Below, piece by piece: positions 1 through 10,313 of a DNA stretch of 64,000 nucleotides (position 1 is its first letter; each line of letters opens with the position of its first letter). The position numbers and the translations under genes were made by a program. This DNA is from Cokeromyces recurvatus (lineage: Eukaryota > Mucoromycota > Mucoromycetes > Mucorales > Mucoraceae), in contig NW_026251426.1 in NCBI RefSeq assembly GCF_025118155.1, positions 142,620 to 206,619 of the forward strand, given 5' to 3'. The notes beneath the pieces are model-generated. The model saw nothing but the letters and a program-made list of their open reading frames with translations. It was not told the DNA's origin and did not search any database.

Positions 1-887
1 CCACCACAGCCGTTACCACCTAATTGGAGATTTGCACATGCAGAAGATGGAACCATCTATTATTATAATCGTTTGACCAATAAGACACAATGGGAGTTTC
101 CAGCAATCGAAACACCAACGTCATCTGCTACTATTGAAGGTGTTACTAACCCATCCGATCTTGAAGAACTGGTTGAAAAAACTATTGCTGAATCTAAAAA
201 AAAACGAAAGTTGATAATACGTAGTGAGACCAATAGCCCATCACCATCCAAACGCTCGCTTGACGAAATCGAACTCAAAAAGGAAGTAGGAAAGATTGTA
301 ACCAAATACCTAACAAAACAAAAGCATCTATGGAATAACGATAAATTTTTATTTAAAGAACTAGCAAGAAAGGTATGTTTTTTGTTATATATATATATAT
401 ATAAAAGAAGAAAAAGATATATACATGTATACATATACATACATTACAGAGTTCTAAACTTTCTTTTTAGATTACACATCATATTGTAAATAGAGAAAGT
501 CAGTCATCAAGAAAGCTACAATCAATTAATAGTGTGCGGTCTAAAATTGAGAAATTTATTGATACTCATGGTTCTGAATTGGTAGTAAAGGTACAAAAAA
601 AGATGGAGACTACAAAACCAACAACCGGCAAAAGTAGTAGTCCACCACCATCATCAGAGGAGTTATCACCTGATAAACCACCAATCACTAATACTACACC
701 TATTTCAGTCAATTCATCACCTCTCTCGCCTTATTATGAACAAAGATCACGAGCTTATTATAATCGCTATAACAGTCGTCCACCTTCACCTTATTACCAT
801 CGAAGATATTATCGACGATCATCACCATATCGTTATTATAGGAGAAGAAGGTCATTATCAGATGATGGGATGTATAGAACAATTTAA
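1..887 (+). CDS. SET2: Histone H3K36 methyltransferase SET2, C-terminal part (WW and SRI domains)
   Basis: 5'-truncated by the window edge. Exons <1-372 and 471-887 (intron 373-470, GTATGT...TTTTTAG). The first exon reads straight into a WW domain (LPPNWRFAHAEDGTIYYYNR, then TQWEFP), followed by an SRI domain: helix KKEVGKIVTKYL, then FKELARK, and after the intron ITHHIVNRE. WW followed by SRI is the C-terminal arrangement of Set2/SETD2, where SRI binds the phosphorylated RNA polymerase II CTD and couples H3K36 methylation to elongation. The catalytic SET domain would lie upstream of the window. The tail after SRI is unusual: Ser/Pro-rich, then Tyr/Arg-rich (YYHRRYYRRSSPYRYYRRRR), resembling RS-type tails. 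Family assignment rests on domain order; the SET domain itself is not seen. Confidence 0.87.
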
Positions 888-1025
888 TAGAATCCTATTC
901 TTTTTTTTTTTCGTTTTAATTTATAATATTTGTGTTCATATATGTATACATATTTTCTTCTTCTTCTCTTCCCCTTCTCCCTCCCTAATATTGTAAATAA
1001 TTTAATTCATAAAATTGCTTATAAG

Positions 1026-1631
1026 TTAAACAATTATAAGATTTCTGATAATTTCACCGTGTAAAGTGGCTTGTATTTTATCTGTAGCTTTGTTAAATTC
1101 TTCTAATGGCTCGATATGTATCATTTGTTTCTTGTTGTGATATGTCTTTGTAAGCAACAAACTATCCTCTCGTCCCTTTGTCATGAATACAATGGGTGAT
1201 TTCTTTAAAAGAAATGAGGGTACACCAACGACCCTCAGCGGATCATCTTCTATGCAGGCATTATTGTTTAAGAAAAGCACAACCTTGGCTCGAGATGGGA
1301 TTTGATCATGTAACGAAGACTGAGGGTCGAATACTTTCATCATCACCATCCATACTGATGTATCCCCATCACTTTCTAGAACATCATCATGTGTCACCAA
1401 CCATGTACCAGCACCAGTACCAGTAGTAAATTTCTTATTTTTATCATTAGGCTCTTCTTCTCCCATGATTTGTACAACCACTATCTCATAACTTTGACTT
1501 GCTGTCATCCACTTTAGGCTGTATTCACGACTTGCATATCTGTAATGCCGTATCTGTGTTGATGAAGACCAAAAGACAAGTTCAAAATCGTTAGCAGCAT
1601 GTTTGACTATTGCTTCTAACGGGACCTTCAC
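1026..1631 (-). CDS. Uncharacterised protein, about 205 residues, start unresolved
   Basis: One open exon on the minus strand with protein-like composition (VFWSSSTQIRHYRYASREYS, MVMMKVFDPQSSL, AKVVLFLNNN). I do not recognise the family. The first in-frame codon of the open stretch is not ATG. The frame extends a little upstream as SDEEDVKVPLEAIV, just behind an AAAAAG acceptor-like site near 1645, and a two-base remainder there would let an upstream exon ending ATG-AG supply Met-Ser. No such exon is found in the A-rich stretch 1660-1980, so the 5' end is missing or the gene is damaged. No transmembrane segment or signal peptide is visible. It lies tail-to-tail with SET2. Confidence 0.55.
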   Translation of the reverse strand: MKVPLEAIVKHAANDFELVFWSSSTQIRHYRYASREYSLKWMTASQSYEIVVVQIMGEEEPNDKNKKFTTGTGAGTWLVTHDDVLESDGDTSVWMVMMKVFDPQSSLHDQIPSRAKVVLFLNNNACIEDDPLRVVGVPSFLLKKSPIVFMTKGREDSLLLTKTYHNKKQMIHIEPLEEFNKATDKIQATLHGEIIRNLIIV

Positions 1632-1659
1632 GTCTTCTTCATCACTTTTTTATTTTTTT

Positions 1660-1981
1660 TGTAAGATTTTTAATAAATAGTTTATTATAAAAGCTTTTCT
1701 ATTTTTTTTTCTATTTTACCTAACAATGAATGGATTTGCTTTTTTTTTTAAAGAAAAAAAAAGAAAAAAAAAAAGAAGAAAGAAAGAAAAGAAGACAATA
1801 AAACAAAAAAACAAAACAAAAAGAACAAGAAGAACAAAAAAAAAAAAAAATCAGGGGAAAGAAGAAAAAAAAAAAAGATTACATTATGTCAGAATAGGGT
1901 ATATTTGCAGTACAAACAAAATTCTACATGTATATAATATCTGGCGCTTTTTTTTTTTCTTTTTTTTTTTTTTTTTCTTTA
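1660..1981. other. A/T homopolymer-rich intergenic stretch
   Basis: Dominated by A-runs (about 1740-1880) and a T-run (about 1950-1980). The AAG/AAA repeats give an artificial Lys-rich open frame. No gene is supported. Confidence 0.6.
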
Positions 1982-4078
1982 CTAACCTCTTTTTAAAAAA
2001 TACCCTTGAGGCTTCAACTCAAGTCGTAACCCGGAAAGTGATTTAGCAAGGTATCCACTAACCTTGTTCAATTGTTGCTCCATAAAAAAGATACGTTTTG
2101 AGGGTAACGTTTGGTAAGGTAGAGCACAATATCCATGCTGCGATAATGGCAAGACAGGAGCAGTGGTACCTACAATTTGAGTTGCATAATCGGTAACAGG
2201 TTGATAGGGCATTGAGCTCATATCTAGATCACCAGGAATAGAATCATGGTATTTTGGGCATTGTTCATTCACAGCTTCTGTTGATCTAAGGTAGTGTCGA
2301 GATAATGGAAGTATATGTCCTTCTGTTGTAAATACAAAATTCGAATCCATATGATTTAATGGGTGATCGACGTCAAACAATAGATATAGATATTTGAGTG
2401 TTTCACTTAACATGAACGATTCCATTCGATCCTCTAAGCGGCCTGTTGTTACATCACCGATTGTCGCAAATCCACACGGTAGACGAGTTCGGTTATTCAA
2501 GTCCTTTACAATCATTTCTCCGATTTCTAAATAAAATGGATCGTGTGTGGCTCGATAGAGATAATAAGTTGACTCTACAAATTCAGGACGTAATGGGTAA
2601 AATCCTACATCTACCGTCCTTTGGTAAAAGTTAAAGCGTTCAGGTAAAGCATGATATTTTTTCCACAAGTTATAGTAAACAAGATGACCCTTGATTGCTC
2701 CATTTAAATCGCCTGCTAACACCTGTAAGCCTGAAAAAAAGGCTCCTAAACTATCAATCCAATACGACATTAATGAGCCATTACTCATATGAACGTTACG
2801 ATAGAGATACCCGGTGCGATCTCTGACATAGCGCATCAAGGCTTGATAAGCTTCATCGAACATGGTATAGTATTTAGATTCACCAAAGAGTATATAGGCT
2901 TTCAGCATATATTCAAAGATAGAATCAATACCAGCCCCGGTTGAGGAAGCAGTATGGATCCATTGACCTGTTTGGATGTCAATTACATTACCTAATAAAT
3001 TTAGTTCCGATCGTCGTTGCCATATATTGTCTAAAGCAAGCTGTGCTGCTTGTTCATAGCGGGGATCTCCTGTAAGTCGACTAAGGACACCAAACTCTAG
3101 GATTAGCGAGCCTGCACCTGCTGTACAAGTCTCAGTTGTTTCAGTAGTAGGTACACCATAACGCAAGTTAACACGTGGATAAGGAATATGTGTTCTTTTT
3201 GAAGCCCAAAAGGCAGGCATAAGACGATCAGCAACATTTTTGGCTAAAGACAAGAGTTCATTATTGTAACCTGAAATGGTACGATTAAACGCTGGGTCAG
3301 TTGCTAATAGATGTGCAGATAACTATATAAATATATGTGTATATAAAAAGAGAGAGAGAGAGAGAAAGGAGTAAGAGATTGAACAATAAAATAATCGAAT
3401 AACATACGAGGCCTCCTAATGCTCTAATGTTCACTTCAAAAACTTGTACTTTATTATCTTGACTAAATGAAACCGTTTCTATCACTCGATTGACAGCATC
3501 CTCAAATTCCTGTTGTGTACCGATAATCTAAAATAAAATAAGATGAGTACATCAAAATTGGCATTCCATATTTCCGAAAAAAATAAAATAAAATGTTACA
3601 GCTAAAGTATCTAAAGTATCTACTAATGTTAAGGAATAATCTCCTAATACATCATTCACATTGATGTTTAATCTAAATATAAAAACAATGTTTAATCTAA
3701 CCATCAATAATGTTTTAATCATATACATACGGATTAGCTTTATCACTTCCTCGACCTTTACATTCAAAAGGATTTAACTATAAATTACATAAAACAGTGT
3801 AAATATATTAAAAACTCGGGGTATTTAAATATAAACCTCATCTTCTGGGTATGCATGTTGCATGTAGTTATTCCATCCATGATTAAACATCTCCTTTGTT
3901 AGTTCCCTAACATGTAAAAAACGGATTAATATACGTATTTCTTTTTTTTTTAAAAAAAAATAAATAAATAACGATATTACTTCAATTCTAAAAGTCTCTT
4001 TTCTGTCATAAAACATTGACAGCATGATATGAATATAATAAAGAAAAGAATAAAGTCATTATAGAGATTGTTAAACAT
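1982..4078 (-). CDS. HTM1: ER degradation-enhancing alpha-mannosidase-like protein (GH47, EDEM/Htm1 class)
   Basis: Six exons on the minus strand: 4078-3981, 3906-3837, 3777-3731, 3672-3600, 3527-3408, 3322-1982; the phases close to 582 residues. Exon 1 gives a signal peptide (MFNNLYNDFILFFIIFISCC) and joins as MTEKRLLELK to ELTKEMFNHGWNNYMQHAYP, the conserved EDEM start. Then come CKGRGSD, DVLGDYSLTLVDTLDTLA, NIRALGGL, FVESTYYLYRATHDPFYLEIG, RMESFMLSETLKYLYLLFD and FTTEGHILPL (the Thr of the calcium site). GH47 EDEM proteins trim mannose from misfolded ER glycoproteins for ER-associated degradation. The more obvious ATG at 4025 lies in a different frame and would lose the signal peptide and break the junction to exon 2. 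No HDEL-type tail is seen (ends YFLKRG). Confidence 0.93.
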
Positions 4079-4128
4079 AAGAAATAAAAAGTGAAAAAAA
4101 AAAAAGTTTAATAATTAATGGACTTTAT

Positions 4129-4617
4129 TTATTTAATTAAATATCCGCAATATGACATTATTAAGATAGTAAAGAATAAGCTGGGTCCTATTTCCTTAAT
4201 AGCACCGCTTACTTCTGTAGCTGTAGTTGTAGCTGCATTAGTAGTAGTAGTAGTAGCTGTATTTGCAGCATTATTACTACTAGTGGCGCTACCGACTGCG
4301 GCAGTTGTCGTGGAAACGGGAATTGTCATGGAAGTAGTAGTAGTAGTAGTCATATCAGTCGCTGTTGTATTGTTAGCCGAGTCAGGATTGAAATTACAGA
4401 TAGCCTTTTTTGAACCAGGACAGCAAACATCATCAATAATTCGACAATTATCTGCACAATGAGAAGGGCAAGCGGGGTCTTCACGCTTTAATAAACCCGC
4501 TGTAGCAGAGGGGCATAATGACATGGCACAAACAATCTCAGGAGCAGCAGAATTGGATTCACTAGATTGACTAGCTACCAAACCAATAAATAAAAGTAAC
4601 AATATTCCAATTTTCAT
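4129..4617 (-). CDS. Small Cys-rich, Ser/Thr-rich secreted protein, probable GPI anchor
   Basis: Single exon, 162 residues. It has an N-terminal signal peptide (MKIGILLLLFIGLVASQ) and a compact domain with eight cysteines (residues ~30-72: CAMSLC, CPSHCADNC, VCCPG, then one more Cys). A long Thr/Ala/Ser-rich stalk (about residues 80-140) and a C-terminal hydrophobic tail (LFFTILIMSYCGYL) follow. This layout is typical of GPI-anchored cell-wall proteins of fungi. The cysteine spacing does not obviously match CFEM. The stalk is encoded by ACT/ACA-rich repeats. Function unknown; surface location is inferred from the layout. Confidence 0.72.
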   Translation of the reverse strand: MKIGILLLLFIGLVASQSSESNSAAPEIVCAMSLCPSATAGLLKREDPACPSHCADNCRIIDDVCCPGSKKAICNFNPDSANNTTATDMTTTTTTSMTIPVSTTTAAVGSATSSNNAANTATTTTTNAATTTATEVSGAIKEIGPSLFFTILIMSYCGYLIK

Positions 4618-5061
4618 GTTTAGCTTGAAGAAAAAAAAAAAGGAAAAGAAGAAATAGATATAAAAAAATATTAGTGTAATTTGCTTTATATTTTTTTTTT
4701 ATTTTAAAACGTTACACATGATATTACTCTTTCTGCTTGAATTTGCCTTTTTCATATTGCAAGCCTATTAACTCTCTAAATTTAAATTTTGTGTAATGCT
4801 CTTTCTCATAATCCCATGCTAGTAAATTTTAGTAATATACAAAACAAGCATCTTTTTTCTTTTCATATTATTGTACTATTAATTAAAGATATAATAACTT
4901 GTCTTAAACATATACATATTCTGTAGTTTTTTTAATATGTTTTCTCTTTTATTATGTTGGTTTATATAAAAAATAGGTTCTTATCGCTTCATTACACCTT
5001 TTTTTTTTTTTTAAATCATTCATAATTTACAAGAATTAAAATAAATAATTTTGTCTAATTA
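4618..5061. other. Intergenic, AT-rich
   Basis: No coding signal or RNA gene seen. Holds the 5' flank of the GPI-type gene and the 3' flank of the small gene at 5062-5350. Confidence 0.5.
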
Positions 5062-5350
5062 CTATTTATGAGAACTTTGCTTTTTTTTCCATTCCAAATA
5101 TTCCATTGAATGAGTAGGCTTTGTTTGGGGTATCACGTTTAATGGAGGTCCAGCAAACCATAACACAGGTCCTTCTGCTTGTCGTTTGAATGAAGCATCT
5201 GTAGTATTCCATAAATAACTATTATTTAACACATTTTTTTTTTAATATTTCTATACCTAGTTCTGGCTGTTTTGTTGATTGCATTTGGGCTTGTTGTGAA
5301 GGCATTTGTGTATATGGATAAGAATACGGCTGTTGTGGCTGCATCCACAT
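5062..5350 (-). CDS. Small uncharacterised gene with a one-base frame break
   Basis: From ATG at 5350 the frame reads MWMQPQQPYSYPYTQMPSQQ, then a Q-rich stretch and KQPELGIEILKK into a run of ten A (minus strand; T at 5234-5243), then hits a stop. If the run had nine A, the frame continues as NVLNNSYLWNTTDASFKRQ, AEGPVLWFAGPPLNVIP, TKPTHSMEYLEWKKKQ and stops at 5062, giving about 95 residues. The two halves clearly belong together, since composition and phrasing run on smoothly. The alternative GTATAG...ATAATAG intron leaves the wrong phase. So this is a homopolymer miscall or a real frameshift. I cannot name the family; the last 40 residues look conserved. It is divergent from the EIF1AD-like gene. 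Confidence 0.6.
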
Positions 5351-5370
5351 CTTTAGATCGTTTAATAATA

Positions 5371-5406
<36 letters not shown>

Positions 5407-5480
5407 AAAAACCAGTTATAAATCAAAAATTATCCTTTTTTTATTAAAAAAAATTTTTATTTTTTTTTTTTTTTTAAACG

Positions 5481-6026
5481 ATGGGACGAAAGCAGACAAC
5501 TAGAAATCAGTTGGATGAGGAAATCGAAATTCAAGAAGGACAAGTATATGCTCGTTCTTTAGGACCAAGAGGCAATCATCAACATGAAGTCGAATTTATT
5601 GACGGGTCAAAAAAATTAGTGACCCTACCACCTCGATTTAGAAATGTTGTTTGGTTAAAGCGAGGTAATTATAGGAATTAATAATAATGATAAGAAGAAA
5701 AGTTAAACCCTTTATGAAATAGGTCATTATGTTATTGTTGATCCTAGTGTTGGTGTATCTGAAAAAGTAGCAGGAGAGATTGTTCATGTACTTTTCCCAA
5801 AACATATAAAAGAATTAAAAGCAGCAGATAAATGGTAAATCTAAAATAGATCATTTATTGTCAATATTCTTATAGTATATATAATAGGCCTGTTGAATTT
5901 GATAATGAACCAGTGATAAAGTCAGTAGAAAACGAATATATAGATAACAGTGATGATGACTTGTTTGTAAATAATAATAGACCCATAATGTCAGATACGG
6001 AATCCTCTTCAAGTGAAGAAGAGTAA
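5481..6026 (+). CDS. EIF1AD: EIF1AD-like S1/OB-fold RNA-binding protein
   Basis: Three exons: 5481-5664, 5723-5834, 5888-6026; 144 residues. MGRKQTTRNQLDEEI, then GQVYARSLGPRGNHQHEVEF, LVTLPPRFRNVVWLKRGHYV and IVHVLFPKHIKELKAADKWP match the eIF1A-like S1 domain of EIF1AD proteins. An acidic Ser/Glu tail (SDTESSSSEEEE) follows, also usual for the family. EIF1AD is nuclear and related in fold to translation factor eIF1A; its role in fungi is poorly known. The start is the first ATG after the long T-run, and the splice phases (1, then 2) close exactly. Confidence 0.88.
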
Positions 6027-6278
6027 TTAGGCAAATTACCTAATTTGTAATTAATAAATATGAATCTGTAATAATAAGAATTGTGTAATTCTATCTCTCT
6101 TTTTTTTTTCTTTTTTTTCTTTTTTTTTTCTTCTTTTTTTTACATAAGAGCATCACTCAACAAAATTCATCAGCACCTAATGTCTCATAAGCATATGTAT
6201 TAATTGGAAAAGAAGTACCATTGCCTTGCCTATATAATAAAATGATTAATTACAACAATAGATAGCCATTACATATAT

Positions 6279-7243
6279 TTACGTTTGCTTATTATAATGT
6301 ATTGGTATCATCTTGCTCCATAATGGTCCTTTTCCAAGTACTTGTTCCATGTTCTTTCGTGTTCCAATATCCCATGGATTAAAATATTTACTTCTCATTA
6401 CATCTCTTCTTCCCAATCTATAGTTTGTTTTCTCATAAAATTCAATAGTTGTTCGATTCTTGATTAACTGTCGGGTATGAAATAGAGTGAAGGGCACTAG
6501 AAATAAGCCAAAGATACCTGACAAAAACACAAGCACTGCCCAATGCACGAATGTTACTATACTGACCGTCATTACTCTATTCAGTTGACTAAGGAGAGCT
6601 GGTAAACTAGTTATAAATAAAAAAAGGCAATAGAAAGTAGCATATACTAAAAAGAGATAAAAGAATTTATGATTTCCAAAGCCAACACAGTTGTTAATCC
6701 AAGGACAGTGATGGTCCATTCGAAGAACACAGCGTTTACAAAGTCGACAATGGTGTGTTCGGTCATATTTTTCGACTTGACATTTTTGACAAAAGCGTTT
6801 ATTACCATCTCTCTTAACAGTAATAGGCAACATAGGGTGATTATCTGATAATTTATCATCATCATCGTGATCCAATAATAGGCCTACTCTATCTTCTCCA
6901 TCTTGTTTATCTAAGTCAATCGTATATCCAGGTGATGTTTGACAAACAGCCCAATAGCTCCAAATACATAAAATAAATAGAAGATGGTAAACGAATAAAT
7001 AAAAGCAACCTATAGATAATGACAATAATAAGGAAGGAAGGAAGGAAGGAAGAAAGAGAGAGGATAATTATAACTTTTTTTTTTACCTTGAATAATATGA
7101 CCTTCTTGAATAAGACTAAGACATAAGTGTACATTATAAGCCCAATAACTCCATAGAAATATAATGCTTAATAAGATTACTGGTGATGCATTCACAATTC
7201 TCATAACCCATTGTTGAATTGTCGAACAAGATGGACATTTCAT
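6279..7243 (-). CDS. PFA3: DHHC-type protein S-palmitoyltransferase (ZDHHC2/15, Pfa3-like)
   Basis: Two exons, 7243-7087 and 7009-6279; 295 residues. Order: N-terminal Cys-rich MKCPSCS, TM1 ([20 protein letters not shown]), TM2 ([17 protein letters not shown]), the DHHC cysteine-rich domain ([20 protein letters not shown], then [20 protein letters not shown]), two more TM segments, the TTIEF motif (TTxE) and the [10 protein letters not shown] region. The DHHC cysteine is present, so the enzyme should be active in attaching palmitate to cysteines of membrane proteins. TM1-TM2 spacing and WSYWA resemble the ZDHHC2/Pfa3 vacuolar group; the subgroup is inferred. The intron contains a (GGAA)n tract. 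Confidence 0.9.
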
Positions 7244-7651
7244 TTTAAAGACAATAAAATAGACTTTTTTTTTTTATAGAATCATAGAATAAATAAAAGG
7301 CTGTCGGAATATAAATTTAGAATACATCTACATATTGTTTAAAAGAACAATAAGTGTTCCTTTTCCTTCCATGTTCCATATTTTTTACATGTATTTATGC
7401 TTTAAAAAAAAAGAGAAATTGGCTGTTATTATAACAGCTGCATAAGGAGCCTTTTTTTTTTTTTCTTGTTGAAGCATAATGTAATTAAAAAAACAAAAAA
7501 AAGTCAGATAAATTTTCTGAAAGATCGCGTCGCGGAACTTGATTAATTTATAACTTTTATTTTTTTCGCGTTATACATTAACGCATTTTTTTTTTTTTTT
7601 TTAAACAAATTAGATCATTCAAAAATAAGAACATTAATCTCATCTTAAATC
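7244..7651. promoter_or_regulatory. Divergent promoter between the DHHC gene and POLD2, with CGCGT cores
   Basis: 408 bases between two start codons. In this very AT-rich DNA there are clustered CG motifs: CGCGTCGCGG at 7526-7535 and CGCGT at 7567-7571, about 80-125 bases before the polymerase delta subunit ATG. ACGCG/CGCGT is the core of the MBF cell-cycle box (MCB) that drives G1/S replication genes in yeasts. Function here is inferred from position and target gene only. Confidence 0.4.
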
Positions 7652-9549
7652 ATGTCAAACCAAGCGTAATTCTTTTTCATCTTATTTTATTTAATATTAA
7701 ATTTGCTTTTATGACTAATCTTCTTTCGTTAGACTACAGTTTTGCAGTACACCAACAGACGATCATAATATCTTGGAGCGATCTCCTTCAACTTACGATG
7801 ATCTCGCATTACTCAAAGATCAACTATTGATTAAAAAATATAACTACACACAGCAATATGCTAACATGTATTTTGTAAGACTGCTCAAATTACGACAAAC
7901 ACTATTAAAAGTGGCTTCTGAGAAATGGGACTCCCTGCCAGGTAAAGTAGCATTATCTATTTTATATATGTATTGTATACTTCTTCTTCTGATTCTTCTC
8001 TATTAGAGAAACCTCGTTATGTTAAAAAGATTCTGGACGTAAAGCCAGGCGAATTATGCTACATGTTCGGCACAATCTATCTTGAAATGCCCGAAAAACC
8101 TAATGTCATGAAAAATTTAGAAGATGAGGTACATGAAATTATAAACTTTACAACAAAATCATGAACTCATCCATAAATTAGGATTCGATCGTTAGACCAG
8201 ATACACCTACTAAATATAGGAGTGATGATGATGTAATTTCGTTAGAAGATGAGTCAGGGCGTGTCGAAATTAAGGGAATGTGTCTTAATAGAGAGTTTTT
8301 AGTGACGGGTATGGTAATAGGTATCTTGGGTAAAGAAGTGTCGACAGATGCATTTGATGTTATTGATATTTGTTTACCTGGTATGCCTGAACAAGACCCG
8401 ATACCCCAAACACCAGGTAAAAAAAAAAAAAATGAAGAATTTATAAAAAAATAAAGCTATACTATGCTCACCATATTTCATTTAGCTGATAAATCTCCTA
8501 AATTTGTGGCTCTCTTATCGGGGCTCAATCTTGGCTCAGAAGAAGAGTTAGACATGCGTTCACAGTTATTAGCAGAATTTTTAGCAGGCGAGTTAGGTAG
8601 TCTAGAAGATGAAATATCAAGCTCGCAGATATCAAGAGTTATTATTGCTGGTAATTCTCTGACGAAATCTACAAACAAAAAGTCGTTAAATTCTATAGTC
8701 GTAAATATTATTTTATTTTATTTTATTTTTTTTGGACATAAGAAATAAGCAGTAACCATTTGCTAATGTATATACATTTTTTTTTTATAGAAAAAAAAAT
8801 ATGGTTATGATGCATCAACGTTTAACGCTTCACCTATGTTACAACTTGACGAGTTACTAGAAGATATTTGCTGCTCAGTAGATCTAGATATCATGGCAGG
8901 GCCACAAGATCCTGCACCTATTCATTTTCCTCAACAGCCTATGCATCCTTCTATGTTTAAAAACTCACATCGACTTACCACCTTTCATACTGTGACTAAT
9001 CCTTATTGGTGTCAAGTAGATGGTATTAAGTAAGATTCATATAAGGCTTATTTTATTAGAATGCATATATTTAAAACTATCATTTTTTTTTTAGATTCTT
9101 GGGTACTTCAGGTCAAAATATAGATGATATTTACAAATATGTGGATTCTGAGGATCGTTTAAAGATGGCAGAGATTTGTATGTATTGGAGACATATGGCC
9201 CCAACAGCACCAGATACACTATGGGCTCATCCTTTTGAAGACAGAGATCCCTTTGTAATTGAAACATGTCCTCATGTTTATTTTATTGGTAATCAACCTC
9301 AATTTGAAGATAGTCTTATACAAGGTAAAGATATCTTTATATGTATATATATGTATGTATATATCTAATTTTATTTTATATGCTTATTGTTTTGTTTTAG
9401 GTCCTGAGGGTCAGAAGGTGAGAGTGATATTAGTGCCTTCCTTTTCGAAAACTGGTATTATAGTTCTCGTTAATTTAAAAACATTAGAGTGTAGTACGAT
9501 TCAGATTAGTGATAAGGGTCTTCGACTTGATGTTATGGATGAATCTTAA
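7652..9549 (+). CDS. POL31: DNA polymerase delta small subunit (POLD2 / Pol31 / Cdc1)
   Basis: Eight exons: 7652-7665, 7733-7941, 8007-8128, 8182-8416, 8486-8700, 8791-9029, 9095-9324, 9401-9549; phases close to 470 residues, the usual length. Motifs along the B-subunit: YTQQYANMYFVRLLKLR, VKPGELCYMFGTIYLEM, LALLSGLNLG-type segment (KFVALLSGLNLGSEEELDM), ISRVIIAGNSL, VDLDIMAGPQDPAPIHFPQQ, LHP-type MHPSMF, TFHTVTNPYW, FLGTSGQNIDDIYKY, APDTLWAHPF and CPHVYFIGNQPQF. This subunit links the catalytic p125 to the other delta subunits and has an inactive calcineurin-like fold. The 14-base first exon (MSNQ and part of Ala) is supported by the closed phase. G1/S control is suggested by the upstream CGCGT cores. 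Confidence 0.95.
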
Positions 9550-10313
9550 AAAAATAATAATAAAAAAAAAATACTTCACTAAAAAGTAAACTTATACGAT
9601 TAAACTTTTTTTTTATCGGGAATTACGTGTTGGCATAAACAAATAGTGTTTAAGAATTAAAGAAAAAGAAAAGGTATTGGTATTACTTATTATATGTAAG
9701 TAAATAGGAATATTAAATGTGATAAATATATCTATATATATGAATATGTATGAGTAATAAAAAAAAAAAAAGGCAAATGGCATATAATCTTCAGGAAGAT
9801 AAAATGAAAATAAAAAAAAACAAAAAAAAACTCCCTTTAAGCATATTCGTTTGCGGCTTGTATGAAAAGAAAAGATATATTTATAGAGGGAGAGTTTAGA
9901 GAAAGTTACCTTATAAATATTAAAAACAGTTAAATAAACACATTAAAAATTTATAGCAATTGCAAAGAAAACCCCCTTTTCATAAACATTTCCTAGCTAA
10001 AACATCTTGAATTGTCATTATATTCTCTAGTCGAGATAGCGGCGCTATCAAAAAAAAAAAAAAAAAAAAAAAAATATACCCGTAAATTAGCAATATTAAG
10101 GATTAAAACTGTAGTAGCCGCTATCGCCACTTCTTCTTTTCTGGTGGAGATTAGTACTTTTTATCTTCGTTATATCAGGTCCTAGCATCATTTTTATTGG
10201 TCAAAAGATTTGAACTTGTTTGAATTTCTAGTACAAATTCTTCCGCAGACCCCCCCTCCCTTCCTTCTCCACTCTTATTAAAACAAACTTTTCTACTATT
10301 ATTTATTTTTGAC
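9550..10313. other. Intergenic, AT-rich
   Basis: 3' flank of POL31 and 5' flank of PSD1. Apart from A-runs it holds a near-palindrome GATAGCGGCGCTATC around 10036 and a partial echo (GCCGCTATCGCC) near 10120, and a C/T-rich stretch just before the PSD1 ATG (about 10250-10275). No gene seen. Confidence 0.5.

Noticed and set aside
1726..2046. Lys-rich 106-residue open frame
   Set aside because: A-run and AAG-repeat translation overlapping the EDEM 3' end.
3825..4025. ATG at 4025 as start of the EDEM gene
   Set aside because: Frame reads through an intron and cannot be joined in phase; the 4078 frame gives a signal peptide and correct junctions.
7030..7080. (GGAA)n tract as a regulatory ETS-like array
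   Set aside because: It lies inside an intron of the DHHC gene and is a short simple repeat; no supporting evidence.
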